DNA from: a virus
Virus record (IMG/VR): IMGVR_UViG_3300009172_000011
Location: 1-44,631 of that record
Direction: 5' to 3' (one strand)
DNA length: 44,631 bases
In this document: positions 1 through 7,830 of the stretch, in pieces
Layout: every line of letters starts with the position of its first letter
How positions within the stretch are numbered: the stretch's first letter is position 1
The notes under the pieces: model-generated
Database searches by the model: none
The model's input: only the letters and a program-made list of their open reading frames with translations
What the model was told of the DNA's origin: nothing
Position numbers and translations under genes: made by a program

Positions 1-2
1 AA

Positions 3-302
3 ACAGAGAAAGTAGAAGAAATTCTAGAAACATGCTCTGATCATTTATCTAAATCATATGAAATGGCTATTAAAGAAGCTATTGAATATGACGGAGATGA
101 TTATCCTGACCATACTTTAGAAAGCTACATGAAGGAAAACGCTTCACTAGTTGCATCATTATCTGCACAATCTTGTGAAGACTGTTATTCCGAAATCAAA
201 GACGAAGATTTAACAAAAGAAATGTACGAGGCTGTACTTAACGAGATGAAAGACTCTTATGTTAAGAAGATAGAAGAGATGAAAGAATCCTGGGTAGGAT
301 AA
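3..302 (+). CDS. Hypothetical protein, 5'-truncated
   Basis: The reading frame is open from the left edge of the window to a TAA at 300-302. The ATG at 63 is therefore probably internal, and the gene starts upstream. The visible 99 residues are acidic and helical in character, rich in Glu and Lys, with two cysteines close together (CEDC). I recognise no domain. A clear terminator follows 40 bases downstream, so this gene ends a transcription unit. Its function cannot be told from this fragment. Confidence 0.6.
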   Translation, partial: TEKVEEILETCSDHLSKSYEMAIKEAIEYDGDDYPDHTLESYMKENASLVASLSAQSCEDCYSEIKDEDLTKEMYEAVLNEMKDSYVKKIEEMKESWVG

Positions 303-342
303 TTTAAGTTGATTAGAGTATCATCGAATTAAACTTTTTAAG

Positions 343-371
343 AAGTCCATGTATAATACATGGACTTTTTT
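343..371 (+). terminator. Rho-independent terminator
   Basis: A perfect 11-bp inverted repeat (343-353 with 357-367) has a 3-base loop and runs into six T residues at 366-371. This is a textbook intrinsic terminator for the truncated upstream gene. It covers the ATG at 349, which argues against that codon as the start of the deaminase. Confidence 0.85.
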
Positions 372-384
372 ATTTAAACGAGAT

Positions 385-891
385 ATGCCTAGAATACCAG
401 TAGAAATCATATACATGCAAATGGCTTACCAAATAGCCAAACTATCCTATGCCGAAAGAAGACGAGTAGGTTGCGTTATTGTAAAAGATACACAGATCAT
501 ATCCACGGGATATAACGGTACACCATATAATTTCGATAACACATGTGAAGAAACACAAACACGACATATCGATAATCCTGACCACATGTTAATTCTAATA
601 GAAAAAGGATATAATTGTAAAGATGGATGTTGTTCTAAAGAGGTAACTAAAAGAGAAGTTTTACATGCAGAATCAAATGCTTTGGCAAAAATTAGTAAAT
701 CAACGCTCTCTTCTGAGGGCGCAGATCTTTATACTACTACATGTCCATGTTTTGACTGCGCAAAATTAATTATTCAATCAGGTATTAAGCGTGTGTTTTA
801 CTCAGAAGACTATAGAGATATGGGTGGAGTAGAATTATTAAAGAAGGCTGGTATCGAAGTAAAAGAAGTTATATGTTGGAATGCAGAGTAA
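385..891 (+). CDS. cd: Deoxycytidylate (dCMP) deaminase
   Basis: This enzyme deaminates dCMP to dUMP in the cytoplasm and so feeds thymidylate synthesis for phage DNA. The zinc-dependent cytidine/deoxycytidylate deaminase signatures are visible: an HAE motif (VLHAESNAL, histidine ligand and catalytic Glu) and a PCFDC motif supplying two cysteine ligands. RRRVGCVIV and the STGYNG loop near the N-terminus are also typical. A Cys/His-rich stretch between them (RHIDNPDH, then KDGCC) resembles the second zinc site of T4 dCMP deaminase. The frame extends up to an ATG at 349, but that codon lies in a terminator stem. I prefer ATG 385 (168 aa); ATG 415 is a second option. The 3' end overlaps the helicase gene by 19 bases, so the two are probably co-translated. 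Confidence 0.9.
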   Translation: MPRIPVEIIYMQMAYQIAKLSYAERRRVGCVIVKDTQIISTGYNGTPYNFDNTCEETQTRHIDNPDHMLILIEKGYNCKDGCCSKEVTKREVLHAESNALAKISKSTLSSEGADLYTTTCPCFDCAKLIIQSGIKRVFYSEDYRDMGGVELLKKAGIEVKEVICWNAE

Positions 892-2603
892 ATGAAATCA
901 TAGACAAGGCTCTTGAAGATAATACATTTGGTAAAGGTTTTAAATTTAGAAAAAACCAAAGAAATGTAATAGAAACCATTTGTAAAACTTATCTCGAGGA
1001 TCCTATGTCTACTGTAGTTGTCGATGCCCCAACAGGTGCTGGTAAATCACTGATAGCTATGTGGTCTGCACATGTTCTAAAAGAATTAGGTAACAAAGGT
1101 TATATGGTAACTAGTGACCTAAGTCTTCAGGATCAATATGAATCTGACTTCTATGATTATGGTTTGAGATGGCCATCTATCAAAGGCGTAGATAATTATG
1201 AATGTTCTGTTAACGGTTTACCCTTTTCTCTTGGAGATTGTAAATTAAAAGGAATGGGATATGAACAGGCTGAAAAACTACCATGTTGGAATACATGTGA
1301 ATATTTACAAAATAGAAAAAGGGCGATTGATCAACCAATATCTTTATTAAATTATTCTTTTTGGTTAATTCAAAGAAATTACGTTGAAGATAAAATGAGA
1401 CAAGAAGAACGCGAAATTCCATTTAAACAAAGGGATTTTGTATTCTTCGATGAAGCTCATAAAATGGATGAAATAGTACAAAATCACTTTAGCCCTCGAG
1501 TTGACGTTAATATCACTGATAGATTAATGACTCTTTCTAGGTTTTTATCTAAACATGGTTTATTGAGTACTAGTTTTACTAAAGGTAGAGTAAATTCTTT
1601 GGTAAATGAGCTGATGACAGGGAATAAACTGGAAGTTCACAGTGCAATGAAAGATTTTGATAGTATTCTTAAAGGATTAAATAGATTGCGTAAGGGTGCT
1701 AACAAATACGTTAAAACAAGATATGGTAATTCTACTGTTCCTAAAGATTGGCAAAAATCATTTGGAACCTTTGATTTAATTAAAGATATGCACTGTAAGT
1801 TTGATGATTATTTAGAATTAATATCTAAAGTAGGTATTGATAAAATGGTATTAGATCAAGGAGAGACTGAAAGTCGATTTATGTGTGTTGAAGAAAGCTC
1901 TATGATTAAAAGATATTTACACGAACGTGCAGATTTTAAGGTTTTTATGAGCGCAACTATTGGAGATCCTCGTGCATTTGTAAAAGTCATGGGTATATCT
2001 AATGCCAAGTTTATCAGATTAGATAATAATTTTAATTATGATAAATCTCCAGTTGTTTTTGTAAACAGACATAAACTCTCATATAGAGAAAGAGAAACTA
2101 GTTTACCTAAAGTTGTAAAAATATTAGATCAGATCATAGAAAAACATGAGGGCCAACGAGGCATCATTCACTGTGGTTCTTATGATTTTATGAATTATAT
2201 AAAAAGAAATTCTAAACATACTTTTAGATTAATGGACTATGAGGGTTCAAGAGAAAAAGGAGATATGTTAGAATTATTTAAAAAGAAAGAAGGCGCTATA
2301 TTAATGGGACCTTCGCTATTAGAAGGATTAGATTTAAAAGACGATATTAGTAGATTTCAAATATTTTTTAAAGTACCATACCCTCATTTGGGTAATCCAT
2401 TGATTAAGGCTAAAATGCAAACATCAAATGAGTGGTACGATTGGAAAACGGGGATTAGTATCATGCAAGGTGTTGGTAGATCAGTAAGAAGTGAAAATGA
2501 CTGGGCTGTAACATATGTACTGGATGCGTGCTTTAGAAGTCTGATAAATAAGAAGGGATTCTTCCCTCCTTCGTTTATGGAAAGAATAAAAACAATTAAT
2601 TAA
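873..2603 (+). CDS. DinG/XPD-type superfamily 2 DNA helicase
   Basis: This is an ATP-driven helicase of 576 aa. Visible motifs are Walker A APTGAGKS (residues 52-59), a DEAH box in FFDEAHKMD (193-196), and a motif VI region QGVGRSVRS (about 532-540). Four cysteines at 111, 123, 138 and 142 lie between motifs I and II, where XPD, DinG and Rad3 helicases bind a 4Fe-4S cluster. Members of this family unwind DNA with 5'-3' polarity and act in repair and in clearing R-loops or D-loops; the phage role is inferred to be replication or recombination. The ATG at 873 overlaps the deaminase gene, and no other in-frame start occurs before Walker A. Confidence 0.85.
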   Translation: MLECRVNEIIDKALEDNTFGKGFKFRKNQRNVIETICKTYLEDPMSTVVVDAPTGAGKSLIAMWSAHVLKELGNKGYMVTSDLSLQDQYESDFYDYGLRWPSIKGVDNYECSVNGLPFSLGDCKLKGMGYEQAEKLPCWNTCEYLQNRKRAIDQPISLLNYSFWLIQRNYVEDKMRQEEREIPFKQRDFVFFDEAHKMDEIVQNHFSPRVDVNITDRLMTLSRFLSKHGLLSTSFTKGRVNSLVNELMTGNKLEVHSAMKDFDSILKGLNRLRKGANKYVKTRYGNSTVPKDWQKSFGTFDLIKDMHCKFDDYLELISKVGIDKMVLDQGETESRFMCVEESSMIKRYLHERADFKVFMSATIGDPRAFVKVMGISNAKFIRLDNNFNYDKSPVVFVNRHKLSYRERETSLPKVVKILDQIIEKHEGQRGIIHCGSYDFMNYIKRNSKHTFRLMDYEGSREKGDMLELFKKKEGAILMGPSLLEGLDLKDDISRFQIFFKVPYPHLGNPLIKAKMQTSNEWYDWKTGISIMQGVGRSVRSENDWAVTYVLDACFRSLINKKGFFPPSFMERIKTIN

Positions 2604-2613
2604 AAACAAAAAA

Positions 2614-2832
2614 ATGGGATTTAACAAGTTAATGCTACCTGATGTAGCTTATTTAAAAGAAAGCCTTAAGGAAAAGGGCAATTTAGAGTTCGGTAAATTT
2701 TGGCATAATAGGTTTATGAAATCAGATGCTATAATGGGACCAAACGAATCACATGAATTTCTTAAACAATTTGTAGAACATGAGTATAATGTTAGTAGAG
2801 AAGATTCTCCTGGCGATGAGAAATCTCTCTAG
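2614..2832 (+). CDS. Hypothetical protein (72 aa)
   Basis: A small soluble protein that starts 10 bases after the helicase stop, behind an A-rich leader (AAAACAAAAAA). It is mixed in charge, ends acidic, and has no membrane segment or domain I recognise. The tight spacing places it in the same operon as the helicase and the following genes. Confidence 0.6.
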   Translation: MGFNKLMLPDVAYLKESLKEKGNLEFGKFWHNRFMKSDAIMGPNESHEFLKQFVEHEYNVSREDSPGDEKSL

Positions 2833-2848
2833 TAAAAAATCTAAAAAA

Positions 2849-3442
2849 ATGAGCACACAAGAACCTAATAAAAAAACGTTTTACGTTTGGACTAAAACTG
2901 AAAGAATAGGACAAATAGTAGAAGTGGCAAAAGAACAAGCTGGAACTACATGGTTGGAATTTACCGATGGTACTAGGTGTAATGCGTCACTTGTATCTGA
3001 AATGTTAATGCATGCTAGAGATGAAGCACAGGCAAATAGCATATCAAAAGATTTCGGAGGTATTAATTTTCTAGTTACAAAAAACGATGAACAAGAAATA
3101 GAAGACTCGAGTCCAGCGAGACCTAGAACTAGACCCGTACGTCCAAGGAAAAACGAAAAAGAAGAAGACGAAAAAGAGATTAATGTTATGTTGGAAATGC
3201 TCAGGAGAATGAGTGCTAAAAACAGAGCAGAAATGCCAGTAAAGGTAAATATTCCTTCTAAGGAGGTTTACGATTTATTGAAAGATCAAATGGACACTAC
3301 TAAAAAAGAATTAAATTCTCAAATCGGAGAGCTCGTAGAGAGTCAGATAGATAACTTAAGAGAGCAATTAAAAGAACAAATAGAATCATTTATTATTAAT
3401 TACTATAACAATGGCAGAACAGACGACACAACCAATTCCTAA
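2849..3442 (+). CDS. Hypothetical protein with C-terminal coiled coil
   Basis: A 197-aa protein of unknown function with three visible parts: a beta-rich N-terminal domain (about residues 1-75), a basic Pro/Arg linker followed by an acidic Lys/Glu run (about 88-112), and a long heptad-like helix (about 135-185) that suggests oligomerisation. The frame is open back to an ATG at 2780, but that start would overlap the previous gene by 53 bases. ATG 2849 follows the previous stop by 16 bases, has the usual A-rich leader, and is preferred. It overlaps the next gene by 32 bases. Confidence 0.65.
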   Translation: MSTQEPNKKTFYVWTKTERIGQIVEVAKEQAGTTWLEFTDGTRCNASLVSEMLMHARDEAQANSISKDFGGINFLVTKNDEQEIEDSSPARPRTRPVRPRKNEKEEDEKEINVMLEMLRRMSAKNRAEMPVKVNIPSKEVYDLLKDQMDTTKKELNSQIGELVESQIDNLREQLKEQIESFIINYYNNGRTDDTTNS

Positions 3443-3803
3443 TCGCAGACAAAGAAGAGCGATGTTAAAACAACAAGGTGTTTTAAAATACCTTAATAGA
3501 TTACCTCATTTTCATGAAACTAGAAATAATTTCAGGGCAAATAATATTGCTACGGGTAAACAGATACATCAAAACTTTGTGGACAAAATGGAAAAGGCAA
3601 ATGAAGAGAGATTAGAAGGTATTCTTGAAAATAAGAAAATTGAATGGAACGCACAAGGATGGAATTCTAAAGAAATTGAATTACTAGAAGAAGCATGGGC
3701 TTTAGGTGCTATCAAAGATAAAGAAACTTATAGAGAAGACAAAAAGAAAGCTAAGTCTTTAAGGAAAGAAGCAGAAGCATTACGAGCTTCTAGAACTAAA
3801 TAA
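3411..3803 (+). CDS. Hypothetical basic helical protein
   Basis: A 130-aa protein, strongly charged and mostly helical, with basic clusters near both ends (RRQRRAMLK near the N-terminus and a Lys/Arg-rich C-terminus). It overlaps the upstream gene by 32 bases in another frame, with ATG 3411 following a short A-rich run. I recognise no family. Its size and charge would fit a scaffold, chaperone or nucleic-acid-binding protein, but nothing in the sequence decides between these. Confidence 0.6.
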   Translation: MAEQTTQPIPNRRQRRAMLKQQGVLKYLNRLPHFHETRNNFRANNIATGKQIHQNFVDKMEKANEERLEGILENKKIEWNAQGWNSKEIELLEEAWALGAIKDKETYREDKKKAKSLRKEAEALRASRTK

Positions 3804-3813
3804 ATATAAAAGA

Positions 3814-4137
3814 GTGATAAGTATAACACTGGAACCAGCAGATAATGGCCTAATTAAGTTTTTACTTGATGATAACGTAAACGGAGGTGGAGAAGAATTT
3901 ACATCTAGAACTGTTTATGAATTTGAAGGACCATATAAAAGGAAAAATCAAGTTAAATTTGTAAAAGATTTAGTATTAGATCTTGGTATAGATTCCGGTA
4001 CAGCACTTGATAAAGATCAGTTAGTGATTAATTCACAATGGGGCGCAAGTTACAATCCATCTAAACAAGAAATAAAAAATAAGATATCTTTTTATGAAAC
4101 TGAGATAAAAAGGTTATCTTCCCAACTAGAAAGATGA
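3814..4137 (+). CDS. Hypothetical protein, GTG start
   Basis: A 107-aa protein that begins at a GTG codon 10 bases after the previous stop. The N-terminal two thirds look like a small alpha/beta fold with the acidic pattern DNVNGGGEE. The C-terminus is a helix of about 30 residues with heptad spacing. Its stop overlaps the next ATG (ATGA), which implies translational coupling. I recognise no family. Confidence 0.6.
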   Translation: MISITLEPADNGLIKFLLDDNVNGGGEEFTSRTVYEFEGPYKRKNQVKFVKDLVLDLGIDSGTALDKDQLVINSQWGASYNPSKQEIKNKISFYETEIKRLSSQLER

Positions 4138-4547
4138 ATTTAAAAGTAGAAGGTGTATGGTGTAAGACAAGAACCGAGTTTGATAAATTGTCTAAAAAGG
4201 ATAATTATGATTTAACCATTTCTTATTTTGACGTTTTTAATCGATTGGTTAAAAGTGATCCATACAGCTCTGAGCCGTCAGGTACTATCATAACATTGTA
4301 TATTCGTAAAATGATACAGAAAGTTCTTTCTTCTATTCAAGAAGAAGACTTGGAAACAGCCAATATTAAAATTCTTTACATGTTTAAGAATTTAAACTCT
4401 GAAACTATTGTTAATTTTAGAGAATTTGTAAATGACCTTGCAAACACAGAATGTGATTTAGATCTAATTATTATTAATCGCTGTGATTACCCTAAAAAAG
4501 GTGTTTTGAGCAAGTTTGATAATGTTAGATTTATAGACAATGATTAA
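4134..4547 (+). CDS. Hypothetical protein (137 aa)
   Basis: An alpha/beta protein without signal peptide or membrane segment. Alternating hydrophobic strands (for example DLDLIIINRCDYP near residue 113) suggest a compact soluble fold. It starts at an ATGA overlap with the gene before and overlaps the gene after by 8 bases, so it is made as part of a coupled set. I recognise no family. Confidence 0.6.
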   Translation: MNLKVEGVWCKTRTEFDKLSKKDNYDLTISYFDVFNRLVKSDPYSSEPSGTIITLYIRKMIQKVLSSIQEEDLETANIKILYMFKNLNSETIVNFREFVNDLANTECDLDLIIINRCDYPKKGVLSKFDNVRFIDND

Positions 4548-5139
4548 ACACCCTCTTTTTTCTAAGGGTGAACAAATACATGCCCTTATTTCAACTACAC
4601 ATAAACCAGATATATTGTTTCCAGTTAGGGCAACTATATACGATGTTAAGTTTCATGATGTAAACCCGCAATACCAAATTAGAATTAAAAAGTTCTATGA
4701 TGATGTTTATTTTCTAAAAAAGAACATGTTTGGTGGTAGATTTATTAAAAACTTTGATGGCAAAGATACTAAAATAAATTTAAAAAGAAAAAACTACTCA
4801 ACAGTTGAAGACATAGAAAATCTAATATTCAATGGTGACAAGTGGAAACAATATTTAATTCTTGTCGATTCCGTATTTTGTGTACGTACCAGAGCTGAAC
4901 AGACTGATCTGTTTAATAAAATACAAACATTCCATATAGAACTAAAGCTAAAAGAACTATTTGAACTAGCTAATAGAAACAGCTATAGAAAAGGATCATA
5001 CTATTGGCACACTAAAGGAGAATACACAAAATCTTTAGAAAAATTCTTAGGAGATAGATATAACAAGGACAGCAAATGGGCTGAAAATCTTCTATATAGA
5101 CCCGAAACCGATGAAATGGATGACATAGAATGGGTCTAA
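4540..5139 (+). CDS. Hypothetical protein (199 aa)
   Basis: A soluble, basic protein of unknown function. The N-terminal 65 residues are beta-rich (strands around ATIYDVKFHDV and YQIRIKKFYDDVYFLKK); the rest is helical with many Lys and Tyr. It is the last of six small unknown genes. The 55-base gap that follows carries a GATATATA element and marks the start of the baseplate block. Confidence 0.6.
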   Translation: MIKHPLFSKGEQIHALISTTHKPDILFPVRATIYDVKFHDVNPQYQIRIKKFYDDVYFLKKNMFGGRFIKNFDGKDTKINLKRKNYSTVEDIENLIFNGDKWKQYLILVDSVFCVRTRAEQTDLFNKIQTFHIELKLKELFELANRNSYRKGSYYWHTKGEYTKSLEKFLGDRYNKDSKWAENLLYRPETDEMDDIEWV

Positions 5140-5194
5140 TATATTAACGTAATATATTTACGATGATATATATAAAAAACAAATTAACTTTAAT
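5138..5194 (+). promoter_or_regulatory. Candidate late promoter/operator, GATATATA element
   Basis: This intergenic stretch precedes the first baseplate gene. It holds GATATATATA at 5165-5174, 30 bases before the ATG, and two copies of the self-complementary octamer AATATATT (5138-5145 and 5151-5158) with AACGT-type spacing. The same GATATATA core lies 32-47 bases before three other gene starts. AT-rich DNA makes chance matches likely, so this is a candidate only. Confidence 0.35.
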
Positions 5195-7027
5195 ATGCCG
5201 TTTCAATTAGTTTCTGATTTTACACATGCTAACCCAAATGCGGAACCAGCAATAGAGCAAACCAAAGAAATCACGGTTAAAGATGAATTAGGTGAAATAG
5301 TTACTGCCGAATTCAATGCTAACAGTGGAACTTTTAGAGGATTGCCTATTTTAGGTTTTCCACCTAAACCTCCAGAAAATGCAGATATTAATCCGCAATC
5401 ACATGGTCATACAAATGCCAGTGGTGAATCAAGTGGGTCATCGGATAGTATATATGGAACAACTGGTAATGAAACTCGAACATACACTGCATTTAAATCT
5501 GTAAGTGGAAGTGAAAATAAACAAAAAGTTGAAGATGCAGGTGAAGAGATAAATGCTGGACCTGCACCTAGAAGTAAAATCAACAAATGGGCATTATTCA
5601 AATACTCTAACATAGCTGGTGTTTCAAATCCAGATACTAGGGATTTAACTCCTAAATATAACAGAGCTGTATTTGCAGGATTAGAGCAAAAGATTTTAAA
5701 TCCTACTGCTAGAAATATAATTACATATTCTCAAGAAACAGGAGGACCATGCTTTTCATATTCAGAAAGTGATTTTTTACAATGTGAACACTATGGTACT
5801 ATTTCTAACGATTATTTAATTACTCTTAGGAGATTTGCATATCCAGTTGGAGACGATATTATGTACCCGAAACAACAAGGTACAAAAGGTGAAATGGTAG
5901 ACGTGAGTCAACCTGATTTGGCGAGAGCTATAACATGGATGTCCCCTGCTCTAGGTAATGATATTAAAGAAATACTTAAATTTAGTACTAAGTTACCATG
6001 GAAAGAAGAGACATCAGGTCTTCAAGAAGCAAGTAGCGGTGATGGATCTAGAGGAGAAGCTGGTGAAGCGGTTGATAGTAATCCTTTGGCAGCTGCAGTC
6101 GAATCAGGTATGAATGGATATAGTTCATTCTCGGCCGCTGATAAAAGAAAAAGAGGTGCATATGATCCAATGTCAGCGACATATCCAAATGCTGTATTTG
6201 GTCCACTTAATATTATTAAAAAAGTTCTAGCAAGAGAAGCTGGATTAGATTTTAGTCAAGAATTTAAATTAACATTTCATTACGATCTTACATCATATAA
6301 CAATACATCTCCTAAGGTTGCATTTATGGACACGCTGTCTAATATACTAGCGTTGACATATAATACTGCGCCATTTTGGGGAGGAGCTGCTAGATATAGT
6401 GGTAATGGAAAGACAGGGAAGCCGTTTGGTGATATTAGTAAATTAAAGAGTGGAGATTACGCCGGATATTTTGGGTCTATTGCAGATACACTAATGAGCA
6501 TGGGTGGAAACTTCTTAGATCAATTAAAGGCAACGGCTGGTAATATAGGTAAGGGCGAAGGAATTAACAAAATAATGGGTGATTCTTCAATTTTAGAAAA
6601 TATAGTTGGTGGAGGTTTAATGAAAAAACTAGGTGGTCCACAGGGTGGATCTATTATAGCAGCATTTTTATCTGGTGATCCAACTGGACAATGGCATGTA
6701 ACGATAGGTAATCCAATGAATCCAATACTGGTTTGTGGAAATTTATGTTTAGAAGACAGTAATGTGTCATTTGAAGGACCATTAGGATATGAAGGTTTTC
6801 CTACTAAAATGAAAGTTGAAATCACACTAAAACCAGGTAGACCTAGAGATAAAGGTGAAATCGAATCAATGTTTAATGCAGGTCGAGGTAGAATGTATTT
6901 ACAACCTGATGTTGAAAACGCAGTAGACTTAGACGCAATATATGACGTTTCTGCATACGGAAATAAAGATAGAAGAAACTTTACAGCAGGATTTGCACAA
7001 AAAATATCTGATATGAACGCAGGCTAA
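5195..7027 (+). CDS. Baseplate / tail-tube-cap-like structural protein
   Basis: A 610-aa virion protein. The first 130 residues are a Ser/Gly/Glu-rich, probably flexible extension. A structured core follows, interrupted near residues 275-315 by a low-complexity Gly/Ser/Glu segment. Near residues 500-575 comes a conserved-looking block with WHVTIGNPMNPILVCGN, then LGYEGFP and LKPGRPRDKGEIESMFN, which resembles C-terminal parts of baseplate proteins that cap the tail tube in T4-like phages. Its position just ahead of gp53-like, hub and gp48/gp54-like genes supports a central baseplate role. The exact T4 counterpart is uncertain; gp48 is my first guess. Confidence 0.5.
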   Translation: MPFQLVSDFTHANPNAEPAIEQTKEITVKDELGEIVTAEFNANSGTFRGLPILGFPPKPPENADINPQSHGHTNASGESSGSSDSIYGTTGNETRTYTAFKSVSGSENKQKVEDAGEEINAGPAPRSKINKWALFKYSNIAGVSNPDTRDLTPKYNRAVFAGLEQKILNPTARNIITYSQETGGPCFSYSESDFLQCEHYGTISNDYLITLRRFAYPVGDDIMYPKQQGTKGEMVDVSQPDLARAITWMSPALGNDIKEILKFSTKLPWKEETSGLQEASSGDGSRGEAGEAVDSNPLAAAVESGMNGYSSFSAADKRKRGAYDPMSATYPNAVFGPLNIIKKVLAREAGLDFSQEFKLTFHYDLTSYNNTSPKVAFMDTLSNILALTYNTAPFWGGAARYSGNGKTGKPFGDISKLKSGDYAGYFGSIADTLMSMGGNFLDQLKATAGNIGKGEGINKIMGDSSILENIVGGGLMKKLGGPQGGSIIAAFLSGDPTGQWHVTIGNPMNPILVCGNLCLEDSNVSFEGPLGYEGFPTKMKVEITLKPGRPRDKGEIESMFNAGRGRMYLQPDVENAVDLDAIYDVSAYGNKDRRNFTAGFAQKISDMNAG

Positions 7028-7824
7028 TGGATTTTAAAAGTTTATCAAATAAAAACACAGAAACGTCAAAATTAATAATGGCGCAACCTACCATGATCTT
7101 TGTAGATCTAGAAAATAGTAGGAAAATATATTACAAAAAGCACGTTGTCAAAGAGGACGAAGTTCTTAGACCTGATTTAATTGCACTAGAATGCTATAAT
7201 GATGAAAGTTTTCTAGATGTTATTTTAAAATTTAATGGAATATCGGATCCGTTTTCTATTATGCCAGGTGAAACGATATTGATTCCAATGCAATCTATAA
7301 AGTATTTTGCACTTGATAGGCCTCAGAATTATGAAGATAATCCTATAAAAAATCAATTCATAGATACTAAAAGATTATCTAAAAAAGATGCGAGAAGATT
7401 AGAGGCGTTAAAAAAGAAATATAATAAAGAAAATCTATTGCCACCTAATGTAATTCCAGTTGGAAAGAAAAACTTTGAATTCAATGGAGATAAAATAAGA
7501 TTCGGCGCACAGGTACAAACAGATGCGGTCGTAGATTCTATTCTTAGAGAAGTGAGTAATGATGCTAGTAAATATGGAACTGTTAATGAACCATTAGATA
7601 CTGAAGCAGTTGGCACTGGTAACACGGGTGACAATGGTAAGTTATCTGATAAAGATCTTGATAAGAAACTAGAAAATAATAATGATAAAAAAGGTAAAAC
7701 CACGAGTGATTCATCTAAGTCTGATAATGCAGACTCTGTTGGAGGTGAACCTGGTGATGGAACTGCACCAAAGGGAACTGATACTATAGATGATTTGACA
7801 ACTGACGGACCTTGTTCTAAATAA
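7027..7824 (+). CDS. Baseplate wedge protein gp53-like with LysM domain
   Basis: A 265-aa protein. Residues about 48-88 look like a LysM motif (RPDLIALECYNDESFLDVI, then GISDPFSIMPGETILIP); T4 gp53 is known to carry a LysM-like domain and bridges neighbouring wedges in the baseplate. A Lys/Arg helix follows (115-137). The last 85 residues are acidic, Gly/Asp/Ser-rich and probably disordered, which is longer than T4 gp53 needs. The ATG shares its A with the previous stop (TAATG), so translation is coupled; an in-frame ATG at 7078 is an alternative start. Confidence 0.65.
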   Translation: MDFKSLSNKNTETSKLIMAQPTMIFVDLENSRKIYYKKHVVKEDEVLRPDLIALECYNDESFLDVILKFNGISDPFSIMPGETILIPMQSIKYFALDRPQNYEDNPIKNQFIDTKRLSKKDARRLEALKKKYNKENLLPPNVIPVGKKNFEFNGDKIRFGAQVQTDAVVDSILREVSNDASKYGTVNEPLDTEAVGTGNTGDNGKLSDKDLDKKLENNNDKKGKTTSDSSKSDNADSVGGEPGDGTAPKGTDTIDDLTTDGPCSK

Positions 7825-7830
7825 TAAGAT

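Noticed and set aside
349-384. Longer deaminase start at ATG 349
   Set aside because: It lies inside the stem of a clear intrinsic terminator, and the extra residues do not fit the family.
2780-2848. Longer start for the coiled-coil protein
   Set aside because: It would overlap the previous gene by 53 bases, while ATG 2849 has a proper A-rich leader and short spacing.
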